From Cupriavidus basilensis OR16 (lineage in GTDB: Bacteria; Pseudomonadota; Gammaproteobacteria; Burkholderiales; Burkholderiaceae), in assembly GCF_000243095.1 (NCBI RefSeq), contig NZ_AHJE01000048.1, forward strand, positions 1 through 64,000: 64,000 nt of DNA. The letters run 5' to 3'. The translations under genes were made by a program, and so were the position numbers. How positions within the stretch are numbered: the first letter of the stretch is position 1; each line of letters begins with the position of its first letter. The notes beneath the pieces are model-generated. The model did not search any database, was not told where the DNA came from, and saw nothing but the letters and a program-made list of their open reading frames with translations. Positions 48,498 through 56,959 of the stretch are shown piece by piece.

Positions 48498-50221
48498 AGA
48501 CCATCAAGCGACTGCAGACCGACGTGCTGATCCTCGGCTCCGGCGGCGCGGGCCTGTTCGCCGCGCTGCACGCGCACCAGCAAGCGCCGGAGTTGTCGAT
48601 CACCGTGGCCGTGAAGGGCTTGCTGGGCAAATGCGGCTGCACGCGCATGGTCCAGGGCGGCTACAACGTGGCGCTGGCGCAGGGCGACTCCGTCGAGCGC
48701 CACTTCATGGACACCGTGGAAGGCAGCAAGTGGCTGTCCGACCAGGACCTGGCGTGGACGCTGGTCACCAAGGCCGTCGAGCGCATCCACGAACTCGAGA
48801 ACGAACTGGGTTGCTTCTTCGACCGCAACCCGGACGGCACGGTCCATCAGAAGGCATTCGCCGGGCAGACCTTCGACCGCACCGTGCACAAGGGCGACCT
48901 GACCGGCATCGAGATCATCAACCGCCTGGCCGAGCAGGTCTGGAGCCGCGGCATCAACCGGCTGGAAGAACACCGTGCCGTCGAGCTGATCAAGACGACA
49001 GACGGCAAGTCGCTATCCGGCGTGCTGATGATCGACATGCGCAGCGGCGAATTCGTGTTCGTGCAGGCCAAGGCCGTGCTGCTGGCCACGGGCGGCGGGC
49101 CGACCATGTACAAGTTCCACACGCCCTCGGGCGACAAGAGCTGCGACGGCCTGGCGATGGCGCTGCGCGCCGGCCTGCCCCTGCGCGATATGGAGATGGT
49201 GCAGTTCCACCCCACCGGACTGCTGGCGGGCAAGGACACGCGCATGACCGGCACCGTGCTGGAAGAAGGCTTGCGCGGCGCCGGCGGCCACCTGCTCAAT
49301 GGCGACAAGGAACGCTTCATGCACAACTACGATCCGCGCGGCGAACGCGCCACGCGCGACATCGTGTCGCGCGGCATCTATGCCGAGATGCGCGCGGGCC
49401 GGACTTCACCCAACGGCGGCGTGTATATCCAAATGGGGCACCTCGGGCCCGACAAGGTGCGCAAGCAGTTCAAGGGCATGGTCGAGCGCTGCGGCGACTG
49501 CGGCTTCGACCTCGCCGGCGATCTCGTCGAGGTAGTGCCCACCGCGCACTACATGATGGGCGGCGTGCAGTTCCGCCCCGACTGCAGCACGGAGCTGCAC
49601 GGCCTGTTTGCCGCCGGCGAAGACACCGGCGGCGTGCATGGCGCGAACCGCCTGGGTGGCAACGGCGTCGCCAACTCAACCGTGTTCGGCGGCATCGCCG
49701 GCGACAGCATGGCTGCCTGGACGCGGCGCAACAACACGCTGCGCGCGCCCGACGAAGCCGCGATCGCAGCCGCTATCGGCGCCATGGAAGCGCCATTCGG
49801 CAAGCCCGCTGGCAGCCTGGAGCCGATCCGCGAGGCGCTGTTCGACTGCATGTGGGATGACGTCGGCATCATGCGCACGCGCGACGGCTTGCTGCGGGCT
49901 CGTCAACGCCTCGCGGAACTGGAACAGGCGCTCAAGGCAACCGGCGTCGCCGACGGCCATCGCGCGTTCAACGTCACGTGGCACGACTGGATGAACCTAG
50001 GCAGCCTGATCGGCGTAAGCCAGGTCATCGTGGAAGCCGCCCTGTCCCGCGAGGATTCGCGCGGTGCGCATTTCCGCGAGGATTTCCCGGCCACCGGCGA
50101 CCTGCCCGGGTCCAGCTTCACCGTGGTGCGCCAGCGCGACGGCATGCTGCAGCTGACCCGCTCTCCCGTGCAATTTACCCGCGTGGCTCCGGGGCAGACG
50201 ATCCTGGAGGAGGCGGCCTGA
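48494..50221 (+). CDS. SDH/FRD-like flavoprotein subunit lacking the FAD-linking His
   Basis: 575 residues. FAD-binding start LILGSGGAGLFAALHAH. Active-site parts of the family are kept: VQFHPTGLLAG, EEGLRGAGG, TAHYMMGGVQF and VHGANRLGGNG hold the substrate-binding His and Arg. At the place of the flavin-linking His (HTxxAQGG in SdhA/FrdA) this protein has Cys49 in GCTRMVQGG, so FAD is probably non-covalent. The Glu of RGEGG is Ala. The changes point to a substrate or direction other than plain succinate oxidation. It is separated from its iron-sulfur and anchor genes by the receptor and hydratase genes. Confidence 0.87.
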   Translation: MKTIKRLQTDVLILGSGGAGLFAALHAHQQAPELSITVAVKGLLGKCGCTRMVQGGYNVALAQGDSVERHFMDTVEGSKWLSDQDLAWTLVTKAVERIHELENELGCFFDRNPDGTVHQKAFAGQTFDRTVHKGDLTGIEIINRLAEQVWSRGINRLEEHRAVELIKTTDGKSLSGVLMIDMRSGEFVFVQAKAVLLATGGGPTMYKFHTPSGDKSCDGLAMALRAGLPLRDMEMVQFHPTGLLAGKDTRMTGTVLEEGLRGAGGHLLNGDKERFMHNYDPRGERATRDIVSRGIYAEMRAGRTSPNGGVYIQMGHLGPDKVRKQFKGMVERCGDCGFDLAGDLVEVVPTAHYMMGGVQFRPDCSTELHGLFAAGEDTGGVHGANRLGGNGVANSTVFGGIAGDSMAAWTRRNNTLRAPDEAAIAAAIGAMEAPFGKPAGSLEPIREALFDCMWDDVGIMRTRDGLLRARQRLAELEQALKATGVADGHRAFNVTWHDWMNLGSLIGVSQVIVEAALSREDSRGAHFREDFPATGDLPGSSFTVVRQRDGMLQLTRSPVQFTRVAPGQTILEEAA

Positions 50222-50247
50222 TGTAGTGCGTAGTTGGAGGAGACTCA

Positions 50248-51234
50248 ATGAACAAGAAGAAGACACTGCGCGCGGCGGCGCTCGCCGCCATGCTGCTCTG
50301 CGTTGGCAGCCTTGCATCGGCCGAAAGCGCCCCTGCGCGGCCGATTACCGTTGTGGTGCCTTACAGCGCGGGCGGAGATGCGGACCTCTCGGCGCGCAAC
50401 CTCTCCGCCGGGGTAAGGAACGTGAACGGCGAAACCCTGGTGGTCGTCAACAAGGCCGGGGCCGGCGGCGCCATTGGCTCGCAGTTCGTGCGCGACGCGA
50501 AGCCGAACGGGCAGACGCTGCTGCTCGGCCGCGTCGGCGCGCAGGCGATCCTGCCGGCGCTGCAGCCCGACCTGGGCTACAAGTGGAATGACTTCACGCT
50601 GCTCGGGCTGCTGGAGTTGAACCCTGTGGTCTGCGTGGTCAGGACGGCAGCCGCCTACAAGACGCTGGACGACCTGCTCGCCGCCATCCGCAGGCAGCCC
50701 GGCAAGCTGAACTACAGCACCTCCGGCCCCGGCACAGTGCTGAACCTGACCACCCAGGCCTTGTTGCAATCGGCGCGGCTCGACAAACTGGCCGTGGTAC
50801 AGGTCGCCTACAAGGGCGGCGGAGAAGCTACCGCGGCGGTACTCTCCAGCGAGGTCGATTTCACCTGCAATAACCTGACCGCATTGATCGGTAACATCAA
50901 GGGCGGGAAACTGCGCGCGCTGGTGACCACCTCGCCGCAGCGCCTGCCGGACCTGCCCGACGTGCCGACCGCAAGCGAGACCGGCCATCCCCGGCTAGAA
51001 GCGCTCAACGGCTGGAGCGCGCTGTATGGCCCACCTGGCATGGACCCGAGCCTGGTGGAAAAATGGGCGACGGTGCTGCCGAAGGTCGCGAGCGATCCGC
51101 AGTGGAAGACCGGGGTCCTGACCATTGCCTCGATCCCCATGGTCATGTCGCCATCCGAGACGCACAAGTTTGTCGAAGCCCAGGTGACGATGTACGAGCA
51201 ACTGGGCAAGTCCCTCAACATCCAGCTCAAATAG
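50248..51234 (+). CDS. Bug-family periplasmic receptor 3
   Basis: 328 residues with signal peptide (LAAMLLCVGSLASA). ARPITVVVPYSAGGDADLSA carries Asp-Ala-Asp where the other two receptors have Thr-Asp, and VAYKGGGEATAAVLSSEVDF replaces the usual HVPYKG start, so its ligand may differ. It precedes the thiamine-diphosphate enzyme by eight bases. A GGAGGAG site lies upstream. Confidence 0.88.
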   Translation: MNKKKTLRAAALAAMLLCVGSLASAESAPARPITVVVPYSAGGDADLSARNLSAGVRNVNGETLVVVNKAGAGGAIGSQFVRDAKPNGQTLLLGRVGAQAILPALQPDLGYKWNDFTLLGLLELNPVVCVVRTAAAYKTLDDLLAAIRRQPGKLNYSTSGPGTVLNLTTQALLQSARLDKLAVVQVAYKGGGEATAAVLSSEVDFTCNNLTALIGNIKGGKLRALVTTSPQRLPDLPDVPTASETGHPRLEALNGWSALYGPPGMDPSLVEKWATVLPKVASDPQWKTGVLTIASIPMVMSPSETHKFVEAQVTMYEQLGKSLNIQLK

Positions 51235-51242
51235 GAACTCCA

Positions 51243-52868
51243 ATGGCGAAGTCCCATCGCGGCGCCGATGCGCTGGCAGGCACGCTGGCCAAGGCCGGCG
51301 TCAGGCGCATATTCACCTTGTCGGGCAATCACATCATGCCGGTTTTCGATGCCTGCCTGGACGCGGAAATCGCATTGATCCACACGCGGCATGAAGCCGC
51401 CACCGTGCACATGGCCGATGCGTGGTCGCGTCTCACGGGAGAAGTCGGCGTGGCGATGGTCACCGGCGGGCCCGGTCACGCCAACGCGATATCCGCGCTC
51501 TACACCGCGCAAATGTCGGAGGCGCCGCTGGTGCTGCTGTCGGGCCATGCGCCGAACAGCCAGCGCGGCTTGGGGGCCTTCCAGGAAATGCGGCAAGCCG
51601 AAATGGCCGCACCAGTCACCAAGGCGTCGTGGGCCAGCGCCAGCGCTGACACCGTTGCTGCCGATATCGCGCTGGCCATGCGCATCGCGCAATCCGGGCG
51701 GCCCGGCCCGGTGCACTTGAGCCTGCCCACCGATGCATTGGAGAATGCCGTGACCCGCGCTGGCGAGCCTGCCTCGATCGCTACGCCTCAGGAAGCGCCT
51801 GTGTTCGATGCGCGGACCGCGTCCGAGGTGCTGGCGGCACTGGCAGCGGCAAGGCGCCCGCTGATCCTTGCCGGCCCCACCTGGCTCACCGCAAGCGGGC
51901 GCAGCCGCACCGCGGAGCTGGAAGCGCGCACCGGCATTCCCGTCGTCGGCATGGAAAGCCCACGTGGCAATAACGATCCGAGCCTTGGCGCATTCGGGCA
52001 GATGCTGGCGCAGGCCGACTGCATCTTGCTGCTGGGCAAGCGCCTCGACTTCACGCTGAAGTTCGGACGGCCCCCTTCCTTCGCGGCCGACTGCAACTTC
52101 CTGCAGATCGATGCGGACGATGCCGAGCTGGAACGCAGCCGCCGTGCGGCTGGCGCCCGCTTGCTGCTCGCGCGGCGCGCGGATGTCGGCAGCGCCATCG
52201 CGCAGCTGATCGCCTGCGCGGCCGGCCGGGAGCAGCATTACGCATGGCTTGAAGATGTGAAGGCTGCCATCCGCTATCGTCCCGAAGCATGGAAGACCGC
52301 ATCGTCGCGGGGCGCGCTGCACCCGGTCCAGGTCTGTAGCCCCCTGCAGCCGATCCTGGACAGTCATCCGGAGGCGGTGCTGGTCTCCGACGGTGGCGAA
52401 TTCGGGCAGTGGGCGCAAGCCTGCCTGCAAGCGCCGCACCGCGTCATCAACGGGCCGGCGGGCGCCATCGGCAGCGCCCTGCCAATGGCGCTGGCGGCGC
52501 GCGTGGCCAAGCCGGACGCGCCGGTCGTCGCCATGATGGGCGACGGCACCACGGGCTTTCATATCGCCGAGTTCGACACGGCAGTCCGCTACGGCCTGCC
52601 CTTCGTCGCCGTGGTCGGCAACGACGCGCGCTGGAACGCGGAGTACCAGATCCAGCTCAACAGCTACGGCAAGGACAGGCTGGTGGGATGCGAACTGCTG
52701 CCCACGCGATACGACCAGGTCTGCGCGGCATTCGGCGGACACGGTGAATTCGTGCAGGCGCCGGAGCAGTTGTTGCCTGCCGTGCAGCGCGCCATTGCAT
52801 CGGGCCGGCCGGCCTGCGTCAATGTGCAAATGGAAGGGGTGCCCGCGCCGGTCGTGGCACGCAAGTGA
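51243..52868 (+). CDS. Thiamine-diphosphate-dependent enzyme (acetolactate synthase/benzoylformate decarboxylase fold)
   Basis: 541 residues with the three-domain POX/ALS layout. Pyr domain with catalytic Glu in HTRHEAATVHMADAWSRLTG; central DHCH domain from about residue 190; PP domain with the diphosphate/Mg motif MGDGTTGFHIAEFDTA ending in VVGNDARWN. Reactions of this fold are decarboxylation or ligation of 2-oxo acids. In this operon it could act on a 2-oxo acid made from the hydratase product. It is not a ComDE-type sulfopyruvate decarboxylase (too long) and not clearly Xsc. Confidence 0.88.
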   Translation: MAKSHRGADALAGTLAKAGVRRIFTLSGNHIMPVFDACLDAEIALIHTRHEAATVHMADAWSRLTGEVGVAMVTGGPGHANAISALYTAQMSEAPLVLLSGHAPNSQRGLGAFQEMRQAEMAAPVTKASWASASADTVAADIALAMRIAQSGRPGPVHLSLPTDALENAVTRAGEPASIATPQEAPVFDARTASEVLAALAAARRPLILAGPTWLTASGRSRTAELEARTGIPVVGMESPRGNNDPSLGAFGQMLAQADCILLLGKRLDFTLKFGRPPSFAADCNFLQIDADDAELERSRRAAGARLLLARRADVGSAIAQLIACAAGREQHYAWLEDVKAAIRYRPEAWKTASSRGALHPVQVCSPLQPILDSHPEAVLVSDGGEFGQWAQACLQAPHRVINGPAGAIGSALPMALAARVAKPDAPVVAMMGDGTTGFHIAEFDTAVRYGLPFVAVVGNDARWNAEYQIQLNSYGKDRLVGCELLPTRYDQVCAAFGGHGEFVQAPEQLLPAVQRAIASGRPACVNVQMEGVPAPVVARK

Positions 52869-52888
52869 AAAGCGCGGCGCGCCAGGCC

Positions 52889-53659
52889 CTATCCCAGCGC
52901 GCTGCGATAAACCAGGCCGAAGCCGGCAGCGATCAGGATGGCCCATACGACGCGGATGACCTTGGCCGGCGCGATACGCCGGTGCAGCCAGCCGCCCATG
53001 AAGTAGCCGGCGATGGCGCACGGCATCAGCATCGCCGCCAGCGTGAAGATCGCGGCATTGGCATAGAGTCCCGCTACCGCGAAAAGGATCAGCCGGCCGA
53101 ACGCCGTCAGCACGATCAGCGTGCTGGTAGTGGCCCGCAACTGCGCGGCGTCGCGCAACCGTCCTGCCAGGTAGATTGTGTACAGCGGGCCGCCGGTACC
53201 GAACATCGCGGTCAGCATGCCCCCTACTACGCCGAATGGCACCGACAGCCGCGGATCCAGCTCGCTGAAGCCGCGCTTGAACAGCAGGTTCCACGCGGGA
53301 TACAGCAGCACGAACAAACCGAGCAACAGCAGCAGCGGACGCTCGGGCGCGAACATCAGCAGCGCCAGGCCCGAGATCATGCCCACCAGCACGCTCGGCA
53401 TCAGCCTGCGCAACTCGCCCACATGCACTTGGCTACGGCTGCGCATGCCCAGCAGGGTTCCCGCGACAAGATCGAAGAACAGGATCATCGGCACCGCGGT
53501 GCGCAGCGGAACGATCTGCGTGAGCAGCGGCATCGCCATGATGGAAGAGCCGAAGCCGGTGAGCCCGAAGATCGTATAGGCCCACAGCACGATCGGCACC
53601 AGGCAGGCGAGTTCCAGGGGAGTCAGCTGGGTCTGCGACAGGAGGGATTCGATCAGCAA
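52889..53659 (-). CDS. TauE/SafE-family permease, candidate sulfite or sulfonate exporter
   Basis: 256 residues with about eight transmembrane helices. LVPIVLWAYTIFGLTGFGSS and PFGVVGGMLTAMFGTGGPLY are the two repeated TauE/SafE half-motifs. Members export sulfite or sulfoacetate in sulfonate degraders, or carry other anions. It is convergent with the catabolic operon (stops 20 bases apart), so it is not co-transcribed with it. Its place at the end of an island that begins with suyAB suggests it removes sulfite. Confidence 0.85.
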   Translation of the reverse strand: MLIESLLSQTQLTPLELACLVPIVLWAYTIFGLTGFGSSIMAMPLLTQIVPLRTAVPMILFFDLVAGTLLGMRSRSQVHVGELRRLMPSVLVGMISGLALLMFAPERPLLLLLGLFVLLYPAWNLLFKRGFSELDPRLSVPFGVVGGMLTAMFGTGGPLYTIYLAGRLRDAAQLRATTSTLIVLTAFGRLILFAVAGLYANAAIFTLAAMLMPCAIAGYFMGGWLHRRIAPAKVIRVVWAILIAAGFGLVYRSALG

Positions 53660-53842
53660 AATAGGCGGGCAAGGAGCGATGCGGGGGCAGTCCCATGATA
53701 GGAGGCAACTCCTTGCCGAGTCAACCAGCTCATCTATATGATTTGACGAGAACGGCTACAGCCACGAGATGGCTATCGCCCCTGCCGCTCGCAGATCAGC
53801 GCTTGACATCGGCGGTCGGTGAGCGTGGCGCAGAGCGCGCAG

Positions 53843-55540
53843 TCAGGCCCGAGGCATCTGCGCCGCCTTGGACAGCACGCGGACGGGCACCGGGTCATCG
53901 TGGCCTCGCAAGCGCGCGGCAAGCTGCGGCAGGCCTGCGGCCGAAACGCCGGCATGCTGGAAGACCTGTTCCGAGACGATCGCCTCGCAAGCGATTTCTT
54001 TTGTCAACTGCTCAAGTCTCGAGGCCACGTTCAACGGGTCGCCAATCGCCGTGAACGTGACATGCTCGCGGAAACCAATCTCGCCCATGACGGCCCGGCC
54101 GCAATGCAATCCAATGCCAAAGCGGATTGGCGTCTGCAACTGCTGCTTGAGCACGGCGTTGAGTTCGTCAATATTGGCTGCGACCAGCGGCACTGCGCTG
54201 AGCGCCTGACGACAGGCCACGGCGGGCTCGCTGTGCAAGCCAAAGATCGCGAGCACCGCGTCCCCCAGGAACTGGTTTGGCAGACCGCCCGCCTGGACCA
54301 CCGCGGCGCAGACCGCACTCAGGAAGCGACTGACCATGAAGATGCTGTCGAACGGTAGTTGTGCCGCCGCGAGCTTTGTGGAATCCCGCATATCCACGAA
54401 CATGAACGCCGCGAAGCGCTCTTGCGGCATGACGTCCCGCTGGCGCCGCTGCAGGAAGGCCGTGGAGGCGGCAGGAGGCACCAGTGGCCACACGGAGAGC
54501 GCATGGGTCGGCCGCAACTGGCAGGCGAGGCGCACTGTCCGCGAATCCGCTCCCAGCCGCTCCAGAACGCGCCGCTCCGCCTCGGCCGGCGCGGGCAGCG
54601 GCACGGCGCTTAGCACGCGCACCCGGCACAACGTACAGCGGGCGCGGCCACCGCAGGTGCTGGCATGGGGAACGCCGGCCATGCGGCTAGCCTCCAGCAC
54701 CGAAAACCCGAGCGGCGCGAGTACCTTTCGCCCGTCCGGATACATGATGCAGAGCCGCCCGACCCGGCGCTCCCGCACCGTGCGCACCAGCCGCGCTGCG
54801 AGCACCAGCAGCAGCGCACCCCCATCGAAGAGCAAGAAATCGTTGCGCAGTCCGGCCAGCCAGAGATTCTGCAAATCGGTTCCGATGATCGCCGGGCGGG
54901 TCGCCGCGGCGCGCCAGACGGGATCCTGCGCGAGCGCGATCACTTCGCGCCCGCCTTGCAAGAAGCCTAGCAGCGCAAGCACCGGAAGCAGCACGGCAAC
55001 GCTCAGCAGCACGCTCCGCCACGCACCAAACCATGGTTTCAAGCGCAACCAGTACCAGATGCCGTAACAGCCATGCAGCCAGGCAACCACCAGGAGCATC
55101 AGTTGCACACGGCCAAAGAACGGCGAAGCGATCCAGAACGAGTACAGCAACTGCGCGTAACCCTTGTTCAGGCCAAACTCGGCAAAGGCAATCCGCGTAT
55201 TCGCAACATGGTTGGCTAGCAGTGGCGGTATGCACAAGCCGAGGACGAGCTGCGCCACCTCGCCCGGCGTCCAATGCAACGAGCGCCGTTCGTACAGCGC
55301 CCACAGACCCAGGAAGAAATGCGTCACCAGCGCGCTGTACAGCACGGCCGTTCCAAGCGATCCCTGCCAGATGAACTTCTGCACAAGCAGGCCGCGCTCC
55401 AGCCAGGCGAGCGAGATATTCCCCAGCGAGTGATTCAGGAGGTGCGTACCCACGTAGGTAAACAGCACCAGCCCGGTGGTCAGGCGAACCGACCGCACAC
55501 CCGCCGGCCGCAACCTTTGAAGATAGGGAAAGTGTGACAT
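53843..55540 (-). CDS. Membrane class III adenylate/guanylate cyclase with SdhC-like anchor and 2Fe-2S domain
   Basis: 565 residues with three parts. Residues 20-255 form about six helices resembling the haem-binding SdhC/FrdC anchor, with conserved His33, His37 (THLLNH), His74 and His156 (WLHGCYGIW). Residues 263-350 form a plant-type ferredoxin with Cys296, Cys302, Cys305 and Cys340. Residues 375-560 are a class III cyclase with metal Asp383 (FVDMRDST) and Asp427 (FLGDAVLAIFG), and TAIGDPLNVASRLE near the end. A related haem-anchored cyclase, CyaC, is described in Sinorhizobium meliloti. This layout would couple quinone or redox state to cyclic nucleotide production. GGAGGG precedes the ATG. 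Confidence 0.88.
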   Translation of the reverse strand: MSHFPYLQRLRPAGVRSVRLTTGLVLFTYVGTHLLNHSLGNISLAWLERGLLVQKFIWQGSLGTAVLYSALVTHFFLGLWALYERRSLHWTPGEVAQLVLGLCIPPLLANHVANTRIAFAEFGLNKGYAQLLYSFWIASPFFGRVQLMLLVVAWLHGCYGIWYWLRLKPWFGAWRSVLLSVAVLLPVLALLGFLQGGREVIALAQDPVWRAAATRPAIIGTDLQNLWLAGLRNDFLLFDGGALLLVLAARLVRTVRERRVGRLCIMYPDGRKVLAPLGFSVLEASRMAGVPHASTCGGRARCTLCRVRVLSAVPLPAPAEAERRVLERLGADSRTVRLACQLRPTHALSVWPLVPPAASTAFLQRRQRDVMPQERFAAFMFVDMRDSTKLAAAQLPFDSIFMVSRFLSAVCAAVVQAGGLPNQFLGDAVLAIFGLHSEPAVACRQALSAVPLVAANIDELNAVLKQQLQTPIRFGIGLHCGRAVMGEIGFREHVTFTAIGDPLNVASRLEQLTKEIACEAIVSEQVFQHAGVSAAGLPQLAARLRGHDDPVPVRVLSKAAQMPRA

Positions 55541-55750
55541 GCGCTACCCTCCACGCATCCCGATGCGTCAGCGCTTGCCACCAAGCGCTGACACTGCCGA
55601 GCGCACGCTAGGTTAGCATCACTGCCAATGGGCAGGGCACGCGCCTGAGGGCCTTGGCAATTCCCGGGCTCTGGCGCGATACGGGCGGGCCGCAGCCCCG
55701 CCCTTTCTCTTTTTATTTTCATTTATGCCGCCTGCGGTACTGGCAGCGTC

Positions 55751-55978
55751 TTAGCCGTGCGCGCCGTCGGTGAACGGATCGCGCCGATCCGTGATTTTCG
55801 CGCCGTCGGAATAAACGTCGAACCTGCCTGCTTTCGCGCCATCCGTGTAGGGATCGCGCGGCCCGTTGATATGGGTTTTACTGTCTGAGGTTGCGGCATC
55901 GGTGGGGATGTTGGATGCATGGGCCAGGGCTGCGAACGAAGCCAATGCCGCGACAGCGGCCGAAATCAGGATTTTCAT
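55751..55978 (-). CDS. Small exported protein with DP(Y/F)TDGA repeats
   Basis: 75 residues. GGAG precedes the ATG at 55978. Signal peptide (ILISAAVAALASFAALAHA), then a short mature chain with three related units: RDPYTDGAK, DVYSDGAK and RDPFTDGAHG. The Asp-rich repeats could bind metal or form a small repeat fold; no known domain was recognised. A GGAAT-18 nt-GTTCT promoter matching those of the nearby ECF sigma cluster lies about 130 bases upstream. Confidence 0.7.
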   Translation of the reverse strand: MKILISAAVAALASFAALAHASNIPTDAATSDSKTHINGPRDPYTDGAKAGRFDVYSDGAKITDRRDPFTDGAHG

Positions 55979-56107
55979 GACGATCTCCAAATACAGTAGG
56001 GATAGCTTCCAAAGCGCATCGCCGTGAAGGCTACGCCTGGGCACGCAACTCGCTTCCGGTTTCCGGGATATTGATCAATCCCGAGAACTGGTTCGCCGTG
56101 CATTTGT

Positions 56108-56135
56108 AGAACCGCGCGGCCACCCGTTTTATTCC
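56108..56135 (-). promoter_or_regulatory. ECF-type promoter of the DPYTDG-repeat gene
   Basis: On the minus strand: GGAATAAAACGGG at 56135-56123, 18 bases from GGAAT to GTTCTAC (from 56112). Apart from a few bases it equals the promoter of the metallophosphoesterase gene (59444), including AAAACGG and GGCC. It points toward the small gene at 55978. Confidence 0.65.
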
Positions 56136-56214
56136 CGCTCAAGCTGTTGACGCGGCCGCCGGGCAAGGGAGATTCCAGTGCCCTGGCATGCTTTTTTTCT
56201 GCCAAAGAAATCGG

Positions 56215-56242
56215 GGAATAAGGAGACCGGCTCCGCGGTTAA
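56215..56242 (+). promoter_or_regulatory. ECF-type promoter of the DUF4148 gene
   Basis: GGAATAAGGAGACCGG, with 18 bases between GGAAT and GTTAA, about 75 bases before the DUF4148 ATG. Same spacing and CCGG/CCGCG context as the other four sites of the cluster. Confidence 0.6.
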
Positions 56243-56317
56243 CCCATGCAGAGCGTCATGCCGCGCAGTCGAGTCGATCGCGGGCTTCTCTCGCTCGAAG
56301 AACCAAGGAGTATCGAC

Positions 56318-56662
56318 ATGAAATCGCATTCGCTGAATCGGCTTTTCGTCCTGCCCATGCGCGGCTCACTCATCGTGAGCGCTGCGTTGATGGCAACCTC
56401 GGCTTGTGTATACGCACAAACGTCGCCCGAACCCGGCACGCATCCAGTCACTCGCGCAGAAGTGCGGCATGAACTCGAGGAATTGGAGTCGGTCGGTTAC
56501 AACCCTTCCCAAGGCGACAATGGTGACTACCCCGCCGACATTCAAGCGGCGGAACAAAGGCTGGAAGCCAAACATCAAGCGCAGAGGAATGCGCTAGTGA
56601 GTGGAAGCCAGGCAGCACAGACCGGTGAAGACCAGACCGCACGGACGAAGCCCATGCCTTGA
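56318..56662 (+). CDS. DUF4148 family exported protein
   Basis: 114 residues. AAGGAG precedes the ATG. Signal peptide (GSLIVSAALMATSACVYA) and a DUF4148 block: VTRAEVRHELEELESVGYNP followed by NGDYPADIQAAEQRL. The family is abundant in Burkholderiaceae, small and periplasmic, of unknown role. The ECF-like promoter upstream suggests stress induction. Confidence 0.85.
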   Translation: MKSHSLNRLFVLPMRGSLIVSAALMATSACVYAQTSPEPGTHPVTRAEVRHELEELESVGYNPSQGDNGDYPADIQAAEQRLEAKHQAQRNALVSGSQAAQTGEDQTARTKPMP

Positions 56663-56721
56663 TCGCGCGCGCAGGTCGCACACGGTTTCTCGAAAGAGGA
56701 TACGGCTGGCAGGGCAATTGA

Positions 56722-56799
56722 ACGGCTTTTTTTCGTACCAATCCAGAGCGGATGGGATCAACGGCTTTTTTTCGTACCAATCCAGAGCGGATGGGATCA
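56722..56799 (+). repeat. Perfect 39-bp tandem duplication before a small membrane-peptide gene
   Basis: Two identical 39-base units (56722-56760, 56761-56799) beginning ACGGCTTTTTTTCG and ending GCGGATGGGATCA. Each ends with a GGATGGGATCA that looks like a weak ribosome site; only the second is followed by TG, completing an ATG. The unit carries a run of seven T. Confidence 0.92.
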
Positions 56800-56882
56800 T
56801 GAATCGCGACCAGTTCAAATTTTGGAATGCCGTTGGCATCATTGCCATCGGCCTTCTCTTTTACTACCTCTTGATCAACTAA
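56799..56882 (+). CDS. Possible 27-residue single-helix membrane peptide
   Basis: The ORF begins MNRDQFKFWNAV and continues as one hydrophobic helix (GIIAIGLLFYYLLI) ending in Asn before TAA. Charged polar start plus one helix is the usual look of small inner-membrane proteins. The ribosome site is poor and the 39-bp repeat lies immediately upstream. Confidence 0.5.
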   Translation: MNRDQFKFWNAVGIIAIGLLFYYLLIN

Positions 56883-56959
56883 TGTCCGCTGCGGCCAATT
56901 TTAGGGTGGAAATAGCACCTGTCTTTCGGCTGTATGCGCGTTATCTTTAACGCTGTAAA

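Noticed and set aside
51243..52868. Thiamine enzyme as sulfoacetaldehyde acetyltransferase (Xsc) or sulfopyruvate decarboxylase
   Set aside because: TauE/SafE nearby suggested it, but no specific Xsc motif was recognised and ComDE enzymes are shorter without a central domain; left as an unspecified family member.
50808..53294. 828-codon minus-strand frame opposite the thiamine enzyme
   Set aside because: Antisense shadow; it runs through three unrelated genes.
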